Notes: a model not told the origin generated them from the letters alone. Counted from the stretch's first letter, positions 1 to 13,242 are shown. The stretch is DNA of 64,000 nt from Nemophila menziesii (GCA_029959085.1 JARWIR010000023.1:4477860-4541859), one strand, 5' to 3'. Numbers and translations: made by a program.

Positions 1-259
<259 letters not shown>

Positions 260-1816
260 ACTCACAAATAAGGTTAATGTAGCCTATGATTAAGCAAAAT
301 TGTTTTTAAGGACGATAGCTTCGAGTTCAACAAGTTTTACATAACTAAGGAATATACCAATCAAATATTTGGGTGTAAAAGGTAAACTTTCAATATAGAA
401 GAAAGGCCAAAATGTTTCCTACTCAAATTTGACCATTAAGAAGATCGTGATAAGTTGTAGGATCATCGCCCGTATCATGTCTCCGACTTCCATGTCTTAG
501 TCCAGAAATGGGATGAAGTATTTAGAAACCTAGTAATCCTTGAATAAACTTTGTTCTGGTTCCAATTAATGGGTTTTTTCCTATATTCCTTTAACAAAGT
601 AATGTGATGAAGATTGCATCTAAGATTGGAAAAGTAGAAACTATTAAAATGCAAGACCCATAAAATTTTTGAACCTTCTCAATAGTTTGAGTTCAAGATT
701 CATGGCCCATTGACGAATTACTTGAGTATGGATTCCGTTTTATCAAAAACGTCGGGACCCTTGTTGGGAAACCTAATTTTTTACAATCGCTTTGATTTTT
801 TCTATTCGTGTGGTTTAATATCATATGAAGAAACTAAATATGAAAATCCCACCAAATTGGTGATCAAAGTGGGTAATTAGGCCCGTGCTTTTGAAGCTTC
901 GGTGACTGGAAATGGCAACACAGGCTTCATTTTAAAGGCTTACATTCAAAAAATTGAAATGGGACGAGAATAAAACATAAGTCCTAAGGCGATATTGAAA
1001 GGAAAGAACAAGATTGTTTTAGGTAATAATTCGACTAACGTATTTGGAAATAAAGTGTTGAATATGTCTGGTTTTAGCAAAGAAGAAGAAAGGGTGCAGA
1101 AGGAGGCTTTATCGGATAAAACACTAACTAGGTTTAAAGAGGATTTGTGTAAGCAAGTTAATATGACCTATTCAGTTATAATTGTGGGCCAATGAAATTT
1201 TGTTCTTAAGAGGGATAAATTTTTTACTAAGACTAATGGGTCTAAAGGCTCTTCATTGTCTAAGTTATCAGCTCACCAGTAAATAAATTTGGACTTCTAA
1301 TCAAAGGCCCAATTTATGTTGACCCAAAACAAGTGCCGATAGAAAAGTTCGTAAAGGATAATTCTAGCCCACTTATCCATTTTGGTTTATTAAAAAAAAA
1401 TATTAGAATGAGATAGGGTAGGATTTGCCCAGGGTTAATGGATTCTCACACATCCTCTACGACGTTAGCAACTAACGTCTCCAATTATGAAAATGCACTC
1501 ATGCTCGAGGGAGATGGTGAAAAGATTAACGAGACGGCTATGGATAAAGAAGATTACAACAATTTTGATTTGAAGATGGTTGTGTGGAATGATGAAGGTA
1601 TGATAGAGGCCGAAGAGGCTTGTGGGGTTGTCCCACAACAAACCCACAGAGGATTTGATCTATTGTTGGAACTGATTCCTTGATACGGTCAAGCATAACC
1701 TACTGAGGTACTATTTCTCTCTAAAACTAAGCAACTTTGTACTTTTATTGAGAAGCTTAGAAAAAAATTGATATGGATAGTATTGCATTCATTGACCCTG
1801 AATGCAAGCCGGGAGG
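260..1816 (+). pseudogene. LINE (L1-type) relic, 5' part: ORF1 and start of endonuclease
   Basis: Decayed non-LTR retrotransposon. Around 470-600, short frames read like the DUF4283 RNA-binding region of plant LINE ORF1 (a VLVQKWDEVF stretch followed by FWFQLMGF). Around 795-835 there is a degenerate zinc-knuckle-like segment (YSCGLISYEE). Longer open pieces lie at 995-1195 and 1438-1683; the second is acidic and unrecognised. Near 1705-1816 the frame resembles the N-terminus of an APE-type endonuclease (LSKTK, then IDPECKPGG after a one-base frame change). The same endonuclease frame resumes at 62890, on the far side of element A, which inserted in the PGG codons. Many stops and shifts show it is dead. 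The LINE call is confident because of the continuation at 62890-64000; ORF1 domain limits are weak. Confidence 0.6.
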
Positions 1817-3278
1817 CGAGGTCTCCCTATTTGTGATACAATAATCTAGGTTTGAGACATCATCTTAGGTGTATTTGATTAATTAATTATAGAATTTTAT
1901 CTGCTGTTTGATTATTTTATTACTTTTAGATCATATTTGGTTTAATTTTTGTGTTAATGTGAATCTCTTGAGGTTTATGAAATATTATGAGATGTCAAAT
2001 AAATTCTAAGAAGGTAACAAAAGAAGATATGGTAGGAATCAAGAGATAAAAGGAAGTACATATGAAATGGGAAAGAAAAAGCTGTCGTGTAAATCTGAAA
2101 TTCTGCAGCTACGTCCACTAAATTGATAATAAATTCAAATCGGCTTTGTATATGGACGAGCGTTTAAATTGTTAGATATATCTCTCTGATGCGGCCGTCT
2201 CGATATCTCGTGAACGAAAATCGGCCCAATAACGAAAGAGATATGATCAAAACAGTGAGTAGTATTTATCATGTTCTATATTTTAGGAAACAAATTTGAG
2301 TTGGACTTGGAGTCAAATTACTTTCTTTCCACACAATATTTCGACCTAGAGTCTTCTTATCACCTATAAATACACCCTCTTATTATTGTAAACATGTCCT
2401 TTCTAGTCCTTGCTCAGTTCTAAATCTTAGATCAATCCTTAGTCATTCAAGAGAAGCAAGTTGACTTTATTTTAGTTTAATTCTTTCCAACATGAAATAA
2501 ATTTCTCATAGCTTGGGTTTTTCATATGTATAACTTTGAACTTTATTTTATTCTATCTAAGTTTCTTTGGAAAAAACCTTTTTAAATTGATTCTAGCTTC
2601 TTGACCTTTGTATTTGTTTTATGTGCTTTAATTTATTGACTGTTGTTCTTCCTAGTGCACGAGTATAGAATACCCCATTAATAGTTGTTGGAAGGTCACC
2701 CGAAAGGGGTGTCTAATTGTTGAAACACTAAATGAACGTCTTGTGTGCGGCAGTGATCCGTAAGGGCTTTCCTAACTAGATAGTCATTAGGGTTTGAGAT
2801 TTAACCATCGATCATTGCATAAGGTCCCCTTCCCAAGTCCCATGTAATTGTTAGGTCGTCACCTAAGAAAAACCAGAAAGGGGTTAGGAAGAAGATAGAA
2901 TCCTGGCTACTTACTTTAAGAGCTTTAATCACCCTTATTAACTAGTAGAAGAAATAGAAAGATAAGTGCTTACTAGCAAACTTAAGTTGTACTTCTCGTC
3001 TTATTCTTACATCTTTTATTTTATTGTATTATTTTTAGTTAATTATTATTCTCCTCTATTATTCATACTTATTTTATTGTCTTTTATTCCTTGGTATTAA
3101 ATTCTTACTACACTTTCTTGTATTGCATTCGTATAACACACTAAGTCCCTAAGAACGAATCTAACTTATCATTAAAACTTGCAACGACCTGTGATACTTG
3201 CAGTAAGTAACGTGATTGGTTAGGGTTATAGTTGTTTACTTTTATTATCATTATTTTATCACACCTTACCAGCCACCA
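1817..3278 (+). repeat. 5' LTR of element A
   Basis: Pairs with 61400-62889. The first base is mutated (CG for TG); the end is the family terminus CCACCA. TATAAATA at 2365-2372 is the likely U3 promoter. The start carries a decayed form of the terminal inverted repeat seen in all LTRs here (GGTCTCCC, then GAGACATCA about 30 bases later). The region near 2690-2900 has repeated GAAAGGGG-type blocks where the other families have CTGACGGGG. Confidence 0.9.
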
Positions 3279-3284
3279 TGTTTT

Positions 3285-3302
3285 TGGTGCCGCTGCCGGG
3301 GA
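3285..3302 (+). other. Primer binding site of element A (tRNA-Asp type)
   Basis: TGGTGCCGCTGCCGGGGA, six bases after the LTR end. It complements the 3' end of plant tRNA-Asp except for the GCTGCC variant shared by all elements here and one extra change (GGTGCC for GGCGCC). Confidence 0.85.
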
Positions 3303-3408
3303 CTTGTGTCTCGTTAGTGTGTGAGTTTAATTTTTAGTGTAGTAGCTTTTAGTTATCTTTTCAGATTTACGCTTTCTTTTTGTTTTTGTCTCTCTCAAGT
3401 TATAGTGT

Positions 3409-5884
3409 ATGTTCGAGAATACTGAACGCGTATTCACGACTTACAACAAACTCATAAGAGAAGAGAGGGAGAAAAGAAAAGACATGTCTAATCAAGAGGA
3501 GATTCTAATTTCACCGGGGAACAATCTTAATAATAACAATAATCAAGGAATACCTATTCCTCGGATACCACCAATTCCTCCGTTATTACCTATTACTCAA
3601 GCACCACCAGTGAGAGATAACATAAATAATCAACGTCCAGAACAAGATCTCCTAGGCTTGGGAGCACCTTTTCGAGTTCAACCATTGGGTTATCGTCCTC
3701 TAGTGATCCAGTATATTAAGTTCAAGCCTGATTTGGGTATGCTCAGTCAATTTGCGCGTTATGGACACTATAATGGTGCAGCAATTCAAGATCCAGTAAG
3801 ATCGATTCAGAAGTTTATGCAGATTTGTGATGCCTATATTACTCTTGGCATTACACGCGATCAACTGTATTGTCATATGTTTTTGTTCTTCTTGACCGGA
3901 AGTGTTGGTGATTGGCTAGATAGACAACCACCAAATACAATTAAAACTTGGGATGAACTACAAGCCGCATTATTTAACCGTTTTTATCTAAAGAGTATGA
4001 GATTAAAAGATTAGATGGAGCGTGCTAGTTTTCGCCAAGAGAATGATGAAGAAGTACAAGACGCATAGACAAGGTATCAACAGAAGTTAGCAAGATTTCC
4101 ACTCCATGGTTATACCCATCTTGACAGTTAGCTACGTTCTATCAAGATATTAATGCAAAAAGTAGATTGAGTGTAGATAATCTTGGAAGAGGAGGATTTG
4201 TGCCCATGAACCCTACAGAAGTTGCGGAAGGTATGGGATGTATTATAGAAACAAAAAGGAGCTGGTTAATTTCGCGAGCTCCTATTAAAAATATCAAAGA
4301 CACGCTTCAATTAAGTACAAAAAATTCTTAATCAGCTAAGTTAATAGCATTAGGAAATAAAGTCAAGGATATAAAGCTTGAGATGCAACAAAAACGTCAA
4401 AATCTAGTTGCAACAAATGTAGTTCAAGAAGCACAAGGTTGTCCACAGTGTAAGGTAGAAAATCATACATGGGAAGAGTGTTAAGGATATCCAGCATCTG
4501 TCTACTTCATATCTAATCGAGGAAATTACTAATTTGGTAATAGAAATCATCTGGTATGCAGTATTCAAATTCATAAGGGGCCGCTAATCAAGGTAATTAT
4601 CAACCTCGTTCTTAGAATACACTTACCAACCAAGAGGTCAAGGTCCTTATCAAAGAATCAAAATTCTAATAGACCAGCTCCTCCACAACAACCATTCAAT
4701 GATGCTTATACCGATACTCTAGCTCAGAAGGCTTTACCACAACATCCTCAAGAAGGAGTAGTGTTAGAGGAGAGATTACAAACTTCAATGGATCTCGTTA
4801 CAATTAATAGTCAATCACATAATGAGAAGTTCAGAGACCAAGAGACAACCATTCAAATCTTGGGCACACAGGTAGACCAATTAAAGAAAGTTTTAACTAA
4901 TATCGTGGAATCAAGAGACTTGAAGGCCATTGAAGGAGGTGATGAGAATGTTGGGTTCGAAGCTTGTAAGGCAATTTTCCTTGAACCAGAAAAGAAAGAG
5001 GAAGTACCACATGCTGCAGGAAATTGAGTGGATGTTTCAGAAATTGAAGAAGAACCAACCAATTCTAGTCCCGAACACTCTAACTTTTCTGAAGATCCTG
5101 ATTCTTCCGAAGAATCCGACCTTGTAGATCTAGTCAAGGACATGCAAGAAGAGATTAGATCGGTTATTGAGATACAAGCTACTAGAGCTCAAGAGAAGAG
5201 GAAGAAGCCCCAAAAGAGCATAAAGTTGAAGTTGCACATGCTGTGCAAGAAGCCAAAAAAGAAGAGAAGGTGGGCTCGCCACCAATTGATCAAGCAATGT
5301 AACCATCTATTTCGAAGACAAATCCAAAGGTTAACATTAAACTCAAGACATTTGTAGAGGCGTATAGTCCATAAAATATCAACGCCTAGATGCTTGAGAT
5401 TGCGAAGAAAGGGCTTACGCTGCAACAAGTATTCACGCAAGTTATTCTAGAAAAAGATGCGAATGTAGAAGCCAGAAAAGAGACTGTGGCTCATACTGAG
5501 AGAGTCTCGAGAAGAGTTGAAAAAGAGTTACCACTCAAGCTCAAAGATACATGAAGCTTTAATCTTCCTATTCAAATTAGTGGTATACTCAAAGTGAAAG
5601 CCATGTGTGATATGGGTTCTAGTGTGAATCTTATGCCCAAGCCCGTGTTCGATAGGCTTAGACTCAAGAAGATGGGAAAATCTCCCGTGAACTTACAATT
5701 TGCGGATAGCTAAGTGACAAAGACATAGGGAACAGTGGAGGACGTTATTGTCTAAATAGGTAATATCACCATCCCTACTGACTTTGTAATTCTTGATTAT
5801 GATGCTTATAAGCAGGTTCCATTCATACATGGAAGGCTGTTCCTGGCCACAAGTCAAAGCATCATTGACTTCCAAAAGGGAATA
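3409..5884 (+). pseudogene. Element A gag-protease, broken (first part)
   Basis: Starts at ATG 3409, about 105 bases after the PBS. The first 201 codons are open: a polar N-terminus with an Asn run and a Pro-rich stretch, then the Retrotrans_gag core (QDPVRSIQKFMQICDAY, a GDWLDRQPP segment, then LFNRFY). A TAG at 4012-4014 ends the open part; the rest is recognisable through many stops: a CX2CX4HX4C zinc knuckle near 4440-4485, a long acidic linker (about 4760-5200), and a retroviral-type protease with MCDMGSSVNLMPK near 5605-5640. Element B interrupts the protease after 5884, and the reading resumes at 31531. The protein would have been a Gag structural precursor with protease. No RT follows in either half. 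Confidence 0.82.
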
Positions 5885-7392
5885 TGGTGTCGTCTAGGGT
5901 GTTAGAAAAATAAGATAAATATAAGCCAGAAAACAATGCACTTTCACCCTAGACAAGCACGGTACTGCAAGTATTACAGGACGTATGCAAGTTTTAATGA
6001 TAAGTTGAATTCGTTCTCAAGGACTTAATGTGTTATACGAATGGGTAAATAATAACGAGTAAGAAGCAATTAATTAAGATACAGGAAATAAAAGATATAA
6101 ATTCGAAATTACTAATTAAACTAAAAAATAAAAAAAATAAATACGAAGAAATATGAGATGAGAAGTATAACTTAGGTTTTGCTAGTATGCACTAATCCTT
6201 CTAATTCTTTCTATCAAATCTAGTTAATAAAGGAGATAATTAGCTCTTAGATTCTTAGTCAGGATTCTAAATTCCCATACCTTAGACCTTGAGAGGGACT
6301 AAGGGTGCTACAGACACATCATGAGGCAGCCTAAACCTAGGGTAATCAAGCGCCACCAAGGCCCTAAGCAATTCAATTCCAAACATGATGATAGTGGTTA
6401 AAATATACCCTAATGACTATCTAGCTAGAATTAGTGTTGTCAATACCAATATCGACACTAGACATTATGCGGTGTTTCAATAATTAGACACCCAGTTAAG
6501 GTGAACATCTAACTAATATTAAGAAAGCCTAAAGTGATCAGTTCTAGGACATGCAATAATTTAAAACACATAAACAAATATCAGATTAAAACATATAATT
6601 CCCAAAAAAACTTAGATAGAAAGAAAATAGAATTCATAGATTATACATGATGCAAAACCCAAGCTATGGGAAAATTTAGTTCATACCTGAAGGAAATAAA
6701 CTAAAAGAAATAATAAAAGACTTCATCTTGTTCTCTACAATAATTCTGATGATAATAAACCTAAAGACTAATTACTATGAGGCAAGGATGATTTACAAGT
6801 GATATAAGGGTGTATTTATAGGTGGATAGAAGAACTAATTCGTTTTCCTGAAGGAGAAGGTAAGTAGTGGACTCCAAGCCCAACTAAAATTCGTAACCTT
6901 AAAATATGAAACCAGGCCCGATTTTGTTTTAGTCCTAACAACTTCAATTCTTATCCGTTTGACACGTATGAGTAGTCGAAATTCATCGTCTCGGAAAGAT
7001 CTTCAACTTTGCTCTTAACCAGTTTCCAAAATTCACCACCGATTCTAAGATATAAGCTTATTTGTGGTCGTGGGTGGTGAAATTCAGGATTATGACAGCT
7101 TTTTCTTTTCCATATTTTTAGCTTTTCTTTTCTTATCTCCAATTTCCATGCTAATCTCTTTCCATATCTCTTAGTCTTTGACTTGGACACTAATTAATCT
7201 CCATAATTATCTTTAAAGTTTCACACTAATAAATAATTAAAACCAATATGCTCTAAAAATAATAATTTACTAAATCAAGACTCAAAACAGGAAAAAGTAA
7301 CATTTCTAAGGAAAATCGACTAGAAAGACTTCTAAATCACTAAAAATGATGTCTCCAACTAGGATTAATTCATGACAAATGAGGAGACATCA
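5885..7392 (-). repeat. 3' LTR of element B
   Basis: Pairs with 29999-31525. On the minus strand it begins TGATGTCTCC and ends CGACACCA. TATAAATA lies at 6813-6820 (minus strand). The first 50 bases on the minus strand contain the perfect 10-bp inverted repeat TGATGTCTCC and GGAGACATCA. The open frame at 6951-7190 lies wholly in the LTR and is not a gene. Confidence 0.92.
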
Positions 7393-7408
7393 AGACCCCC
7401 AACTCAAA
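7393..7408 (-). other. Polypurine tract of element B
   Basis: Minus-strand TTTGAGTTGGGGGTCT directly abuts the 3' LTR. Plus-strand DNA synthesis would start here. Confidence 0.75.
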
Positions 7409-8962
7409 GTTGTATCGTCCGATACAATAAAGATAAAAACAAAGGGATGTCTCTAAATACAGACCTAGGTCATTTTAACACAATGGGAAGAAATAGCAGA
7501 ATATATTGAATAAACATAAAACAACTACTCAGAAAATGTCATGCAGTAATATTCACAAACTACATACCTGTACACTTCTCATATCCATAGTCAACACGTT
7601 TTGAATTCAAGATCTGATTAGTTTCGCAATGTAAGAAGGATTGGGACATTACTCAGTTTACCAAAGAAGCTATAGATTGTTCCTCGAACTTCACTAGTAT
7701 TCAAAGATCCATTTAAGTACTCTCTATTGGCTCAATCACTTCTCGATTACATAGCGAAGAATCAAAAGGTCTTTAAGGTTGTAATTTAGGCTTAGGGATG
7801 GTATGATAGTATATTTGGATAATTTAGAGTGAGCTTTTGGTTCTCTCTTCACTAGCCATCAACGAATCGCCCTAGAGCTTGAGTTACTCTCATAAAACGT
7901 TTTTCACTCAACCCAATGAATTCCTTGATGCACAAAGTAGCATCCCCAATAACCCAATTAAAGCATAAGATGTTCACATAAAAATTCCTCTTTGCCGGTC
8001 CGAATATATATTCTTTTCAAATCAATTTTTCTTTTGTTTTGTATAGCTATGACTCTCTTTTTAATGTTAGAGATATCACACTATTTTTTTTTCATTATGC
8101 CTTTTCATAACTTTAGCTCGTAGCTTCTTTTTCATTCACTATTACCCCAGCAAAGGGTTACAATATAAATCTGTGAATCATCATCAACATATAATAACAG
8201 AGCATAGTTAATAATCTCAAAAATCCCATCCCAATAACGATTCCCATAATGGTAGACCCACCACCCCAAACTCAAGCTCTAAAACAATTGTCTATGCATC
8301 GCGATTCGAGTGCGAGTCATATGGAAAAGTCTTGTAATCTAAAGGGATATGGCTTATAATGTGTTTAAATAAAAAGGCTTTAGAAGGCTAGAAGGGGCTA
8401 AGAAGGATATAACATATAAATCAAATAACAAGGTGAGAAGGTATAGAAAGGCTTCAAATGGCTTCAACATGAAAGAACTGCCTTAATCATTTTCTACACC
8501 ATGCAATTTCGTTATTTTCTTACCTTTAGCACTTTTATCAAATGGGTTCGTCAACTAGCATGGATCTCATGGTCTACACACTACTCAAGGCTCCCTGAGA
8601 TCGAACATACTTTCTATCGCATTGCTTACTAATCTTTTCTTTGCTATCAATGTGTGTTATCCTGCAAATACTCAAAGCATACAAAATAAAATAGCTCATA
8701 AACATACTGCTTACTATCATCAATTCACTGAGCTTATGCTTTCAAGCTATAAAACACACTCTACATCTAATTCCTATGTATCAAAAATTTTAATTTCTAC
8801 CTAAAAACAGAATAATGGAGATGAGAGACAACGAATCCCCACACCCCAACTCAAAAATGAGTCGTGTCCCCATGACTCGAAAAATACTCGAAACAGAAAT
8901 TAAAATTAGAAGATAAAGCATTTACAGAAATGGTAAGGAAGAAAGAGAACATACTCTCTAGG
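7409..8962 (-). other. Element B conserved 3' non-coding module
   Basis: No gene. On the minus strand it carries the features shared with the other elements: the hairpin at 8859-8878, TGAGTTTGGGG-like boxes near 8263 and 8837, the CTTTGCCGG block (near 7995, with a partial partner near 8150), and the block around GAGAGCCAAAAGCTCACT (near 7830). The small frame at 8622-8804 is a shadow. Confidence 0.7.
8859..8878 (-). other. Conserved post-ORF3 hairpin, element B copy
   Basis: Stem-loop homologous to the perfect 8-bp stem with GGGA loop in E2 and D; here one base of the stem differs (GAGTCATG against CACGACTC). It lies just upstream, on the minus strand, of a TGAGTTGGGG box. Confidence 0.7.
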
Positions 8963-10165
8963 CTATTGCCTAGCATTATTGACATCCAAGATAGGATTAG
9001 CTTGATCTTTCTTTAATTGCTCAAGGAGTGTCATGAAGTGCACTTGATTGGCTTTGATTTGTGACACATCTTCGGCTAAGGAAGTTTGAGCTTTTTCGAA
9101 ATTGTTTAAACGCTCCTCCATCTTCTCTTGCCAACTTTGCTCCTTTTCTTCTTTCGAGACTTGCGTAGAACCCGCTCCTCTCAAGAATTTCATGATCCAA
9201 GCATTATCAATATCACTCTTTTTAAATTCAAATTTCTCTTCTTCACCCAATATAACATTCGCTTTTTGCACAAGACACGTGATCATAGTAGTATATTTAA
9301 CATTATAAACTGATTTAGGAGAGACCGGAAATCGCATCACCTCCTCAAAGATCAACTGTCCCACATCCACTTCTTCTCCTTTCAAAATACAATCCAAAAG
9401 TAGAGCGTTCTTCTTAGTCACATCAAAGGTTCTTGTGTTTCCAAAGACATTTAAGGAAATTGTGCCATACTCTCGCATCCGGTTAAAAAATTTGTAAGGC
9501 CAAGGTGCCTTCGATTCTACCTTATGTGATTGCACTTTCTCCTTGTCTAAAACATGCTTAGAAAGTAATTCCTCATCAAATATTTTTTGTTTAGCCATCG
9601 CTTCACTATACTTGCATGCTCCAATTAATTTCTTAAACAAGAAGTGGTTTCTGATCTCTTTAACTGTTAAAGGAACTAACTTTCCTCTAATTGGAACACA
9701 ACCTTCACTATCTCGGCTAAGAGGCCTAAATAGAAATCTAAAACTAACTCATGAAATAAATAAGAGCGTCTTACCATGAATGTAGACCAACCCAATCGTT
9801 CACCAAGCTTCAAGAATCTCTTATACTCTCATGTACCAACTTCTTCATCGAATACTTTCTCATAAGAAAAAAGGTAGTTCCTTTAATTGTTTTTCTACAA
9901 AAGCTATCATGGCCTTTGAAGCTTCCTCTTTATCTACGGGTGTAGTACCTTTGAATAAAAGAGGTTGTGTTCTCTTCTTGGGAAAAAGTGAAACCCTTTT
10001 TCCAATTAAATCAAACATAGCCGGCTTACCTCCTTCTTCAACATCGATTTTACCCTTAACTTTGGAACTATAACCTTTGTTAGTTGATTTCTTCTCAATT
10101 GGACCCAATACCTTGCTTTTCTTCACCTCCCTCTTGTTAGATAATGTTTCTATTCTCTTAGTCAT
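8963..10165 (-). pseudogene. Element B ORF3, Transposase_32-like, frameshifted
   Basis: Start chosen at ATG 10165 because it directly follows a TGAGTTGGGG box, as in E1 and E2. Codons down to 9860 are open (basic, Lys-rich N-terminus), then the frame is lost and a second open block runs 9640-8963 (225 codons). The second block contains KAPWPYKFFNR, NVFGNTRTFDVTK and LDCILKGEEVDVGQLI, matching the middle of the E2 protein and the decayed A copy. It ends in a coiled-coil-like segment (EERLNNFEKAQTSLAEDV and beyond). It resembles the Pfam family called putative plant transposon protein (Transposase_32). I see no signal peptide or membrane segment, so there is no support for an envelope. Function is unknown. 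Confidence 0.7.
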
Positions 10166-10566
10166 CTCAATTGACCCCAACTCAAAGCTTTAACAACTTA
10201 TGAAAGTTTGAACTCTTGGTTATAGGTTGAACAAGCTTGATTTGGTTTAGGAAAGGTGAATTGATGATGAATTTCTATGTGGGTAAGGTGATTTCTTGAT
10301 GGATTGGTATGGATCTAGGAAATTGTAGGATGAATTTTGAAAATTTAAGCTTTTGATTCTTCAATCTAATGTGTTTGGTGATAATTGGGTGATTGAATCT
10401 CCTTTGTTAATGATGTGGAGAGAAAATTTGATGTGTTTTTATGATGATTGGGTAGTGTTTTGGTGTTTGGGGAAGGTTTGATTGAGCTTCAATGGATTTG
10501 GGAGAGACTTGGAGAAGAAAGAGAGGCTTAATGATTATAAAATTTCGGAGTATACCAACCTCTTTT

Positions 10567-10574
10567 TCTTTTAT
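10567..10574 (-). promoter_or_regulatory. Candidate internal TATA box of element B
   Basis: TATAAAAG on the minus strand, between the GC palindrome region (10600-10980) and the ORF3 start at 10165. It occupies the same place as TATA-like boxes in A, C, E1 and E2. The promoter role is inferred. Confidence 0.45.
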
Positions 10575-10599
10575 AACCTAAAAACTAAGCTTTCTTCTC

Positions 10600-10985
10600 T
10601 CTCCAGTGGCGCTGGCCGGCTTACCGGCGCTAGGAACCGGCCGGTGCTGGAGCTCTTTGATTAATGAGTTTCGTCAAAATACCCGAGTCCTTGACACGTG
10701 GGTAGGCGTTTTTCCTCTGACCGGCATACCGGAAAAAACCGCCGGCATACCAGTGCTAATGATGTTCGAATTTCGACCTCTCGGCAGTAAACGCGTGATA
10801 ACACCCGTGGGCACAGGTTTTGACCTGGCCGGCTTGCCGGGGATTCTGACCGGCATATGCCGGTGGTGAAATCTCTCGAAAGCTGACCTCTCGGCATTAA
10901 ACGCGTGGCCATACCCGTGGGCTCAGGTTTTCTGCTCGCCGGCTCACTGGCCATGACCGACGGCATACCGGTGCTGGCATCTGAA
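10600..10985 (-). repeat. GC-rich short-palindrome region of element B (CCGGCATACCGG dialect)
   Basis: An island of GC-rich sequence in AT-rich DNA. It holds repeated near-palindromes built on CCGGCATACCGG, CCGGCTTGCCGG and CCGGCATATGCCGG, plus a repeated block ACCTCTCGGCA(G/T)TAAACGCGTG (near 10778 and 10889). It sits between the protease/tail gene and ORF3, the same place as the ACCGGGTACCCGGT arrays of D, E1 and E2. The short open frames at 10606-10966 are by-products of the repeats. Confidence 0.8.
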
Positions 10986-11196
10986 TATATCCCATAAAGT
11001 TCTTTTTTCCTCCCAAACTCGATTTCTCTAACACCTAAACATCAAAAACACTAATACCTTTCTCAAATATGCAATATCAACTAAAAACAACTAAACTAAA
11101 TGCAAACTAACAACATAAAAACATAAAAAAATTTGGGGGTGTCTCCCGTATAACACTTTTATTTAACGTCTTTTAAAGGTGGACGTGTTACCTCTA

Positions 11197-13242
11197 TCAA
11201 GATTTGAGAATATAGCCTCCCCAACAACGAGTAAGGCTATGAACGTCAACTAATCTGCGCTTGATCCCCTTCTTGGGTCTAATTTCTATCACCTTGGCTG
11301 AAACAACCTTGGTGACAATGAATGGTCCCATCCACGAGTCTTTGAAACTTCGTGGCCTATTTTCACGTTTGTGAGCTTTCCATAGTACTTCATGGCCAAA
11401 CCCAAACTCAATGTTTGGCTCAGTATCCACAGGTTTTACATGGATCTTCTCTGTATGAACTTTGTGATGTGAAAGGCTGTGGATGACATGAACGGTGGGA
11501 TCTAACTTTCTCGGTTTCTTACCCAAGACATAGAAGGTCTCAGATACGTTCTTAGCATGAAGGGTAATGGCCCCTTCTTGGAAGTTGATTACACTTTGAC
11601 TTGTGGCCATGAAAGGACATCCAAGTATGATTGGAACCTGCTTATTTGCATCAAACTCAAGTATAACAAAATCAGTAGGGATGGCAATATTACCTTCTCG
11701 GACTAGAACGTCCTCCACTGTTCCCCATGTCTTGGTCACTGAGTTGTAAGCAAACTGCAAATTCACTGGAGCTTTCTCTGAGATCTGAAGTCTAAGTCTC
11801 TCGAACACGGACTTAGGCATAAGATTCACACTGGAACCCACATCGTACATAGCTTTCACCTTGAGCATACCATTTATTTTAATAGGGAGGTTAAAACTTC
11901 CCGGATCATTGAGCTTCAATGGTAACTCTCTTTTACTTCTTCTTGAGACTCTCAATTTCTCTCTCTTGGCTTCTACACTCGCTTCTTTCTCAGGAATAAC
12001 TTGCGTAAAACTTGTAGCGGTGTAAGCCCTCTCTTCGCAATCTCAAGCATTTGGGCGTTGATATTTTCAGAAGTGTATGCCTCTACAAATGTCTTGAGTT
12101 CAGTGCCATCTTTCGGATTTGTATCAGGAATGGTTGATGACACTGTTTGAATAGCAGGTGGCGATTCCACCTTCTCTTTTTCTTTCTCTTCTTGCATAGC
12201 AGGTGCAACTTCAACTTCAACTCTTGGTTCCTCCTTTGAGGATTCTTCCTCTTTTTCTTTATCCAGCTCAGCTTGAAAATCCATAACCGATCTAATCTCC
12301 TCTTGCATATCCTTCAGAAGCTGTATAAATTTGGATTTTTCCGAATCTTCCTTCACATCACTCTCAGAACAGTTAGAGTCCACGTGGCTAGACTTGGTTG
12401 GTTCTTCTTCGGTACTCAGAACCTTCACGGCACTAACGGCAGCATGTGGTACTTCCTTATTTTCTTCAATCTCAAGGTTTATAGCCTTACAAGCTTTGAA
12501 CCTGACATTGTCATCACCTCCTTCGATAGCCTTCAGTTCTTTTTGTTCCATAATGCTTGTCAGAACTTTGTTCATTTGTTCTACTTGAGTACCTAAAATC
12601 TGAATTGAAGCTTCTTGTTCTCATAACTTCTCGCTCTGGGAATGCATATTAGTGGTCATAAGATCCATAAATTTCGTCGATTGTTGATTATCCACAGCTC
12701 CCTCTTGAGGATACTACGGTAAAGCTTTCTGAGCTAACGAATCGGTATAGGCATCTTGAACAGGTTGTTGGGGCGGGGGGGGGCAGGTCTATTCTGATAT
12801 TGATTTTGATACTGACCTCTTTGTTGGAATGAGTTATTCTGGGGACGTGGTTGATAATGACCAGGATTAGCGGCCACATGTGGATTTGAATACTGCCTAC
12901 CCGGATGATTCCTATTACCAAATTGATAACCTCCTCGGCTGGATATGAAATAAACAGATTGTGGATTTCCTTCGCACTCTTCCCATGTATGATTCATTGC
13001 CCCACAATGTGGACAACCTTGTGCTTCTTGCACTACATTTGCTGCGACTAAGTTTCTCTGCATCTCAAGCTTAAGTTCTTTGATTTGATTCTCTAATGCG
13101 GATAGTTGAGCTGAGTTTGCAGTTTTTGCATCTAAACGAAGGGTACCTCAAGTTTTTTTAATAGGAGCTCGCGAAGATGGCCAACTCCTTTCTTGTTCAA
13201 TGCAATTTTCCAAAACCTAGGTAGCCTCAGCAGGTTCCATGG
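11197..13242 (-). pseudogene. Element B gag (C-terminal part)-protease-GPY/F tail, broken
   Basis: Read on the minus strand from the C insertion point at 13242. The 5' part encodes the Gag linker and a CX2CX4HX4C zinc knuckle (CPHCGAMNHTWEEC, about 13010), followed by an Asn/Gln/Pro-rich stretch. The acidic linker is open at 12575-11973. The last open block, 11955-11197 (252 codons), has protease motifs YDVGSSVNLMPK and IILGCPFMA, then without any RT passes into an integrase-tail-like segment: FGFGHEVLWK, DSWMGPFIVTKV and a final CWGGY. At least two frame changes separate the blocks. The N-terminal half of gag is missing from the window because of a deletion beyond C. The protease has V in place of the usual residue between D and G (DVGSS), as in the A relative DMGSS. 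Confidence 0.8.

Noticed and set aside
10606..10966. GC-rich open frames on both strands
   Set aside because: Overlapping frames on both strands over the palindrome repeats of B; no domain or start context.
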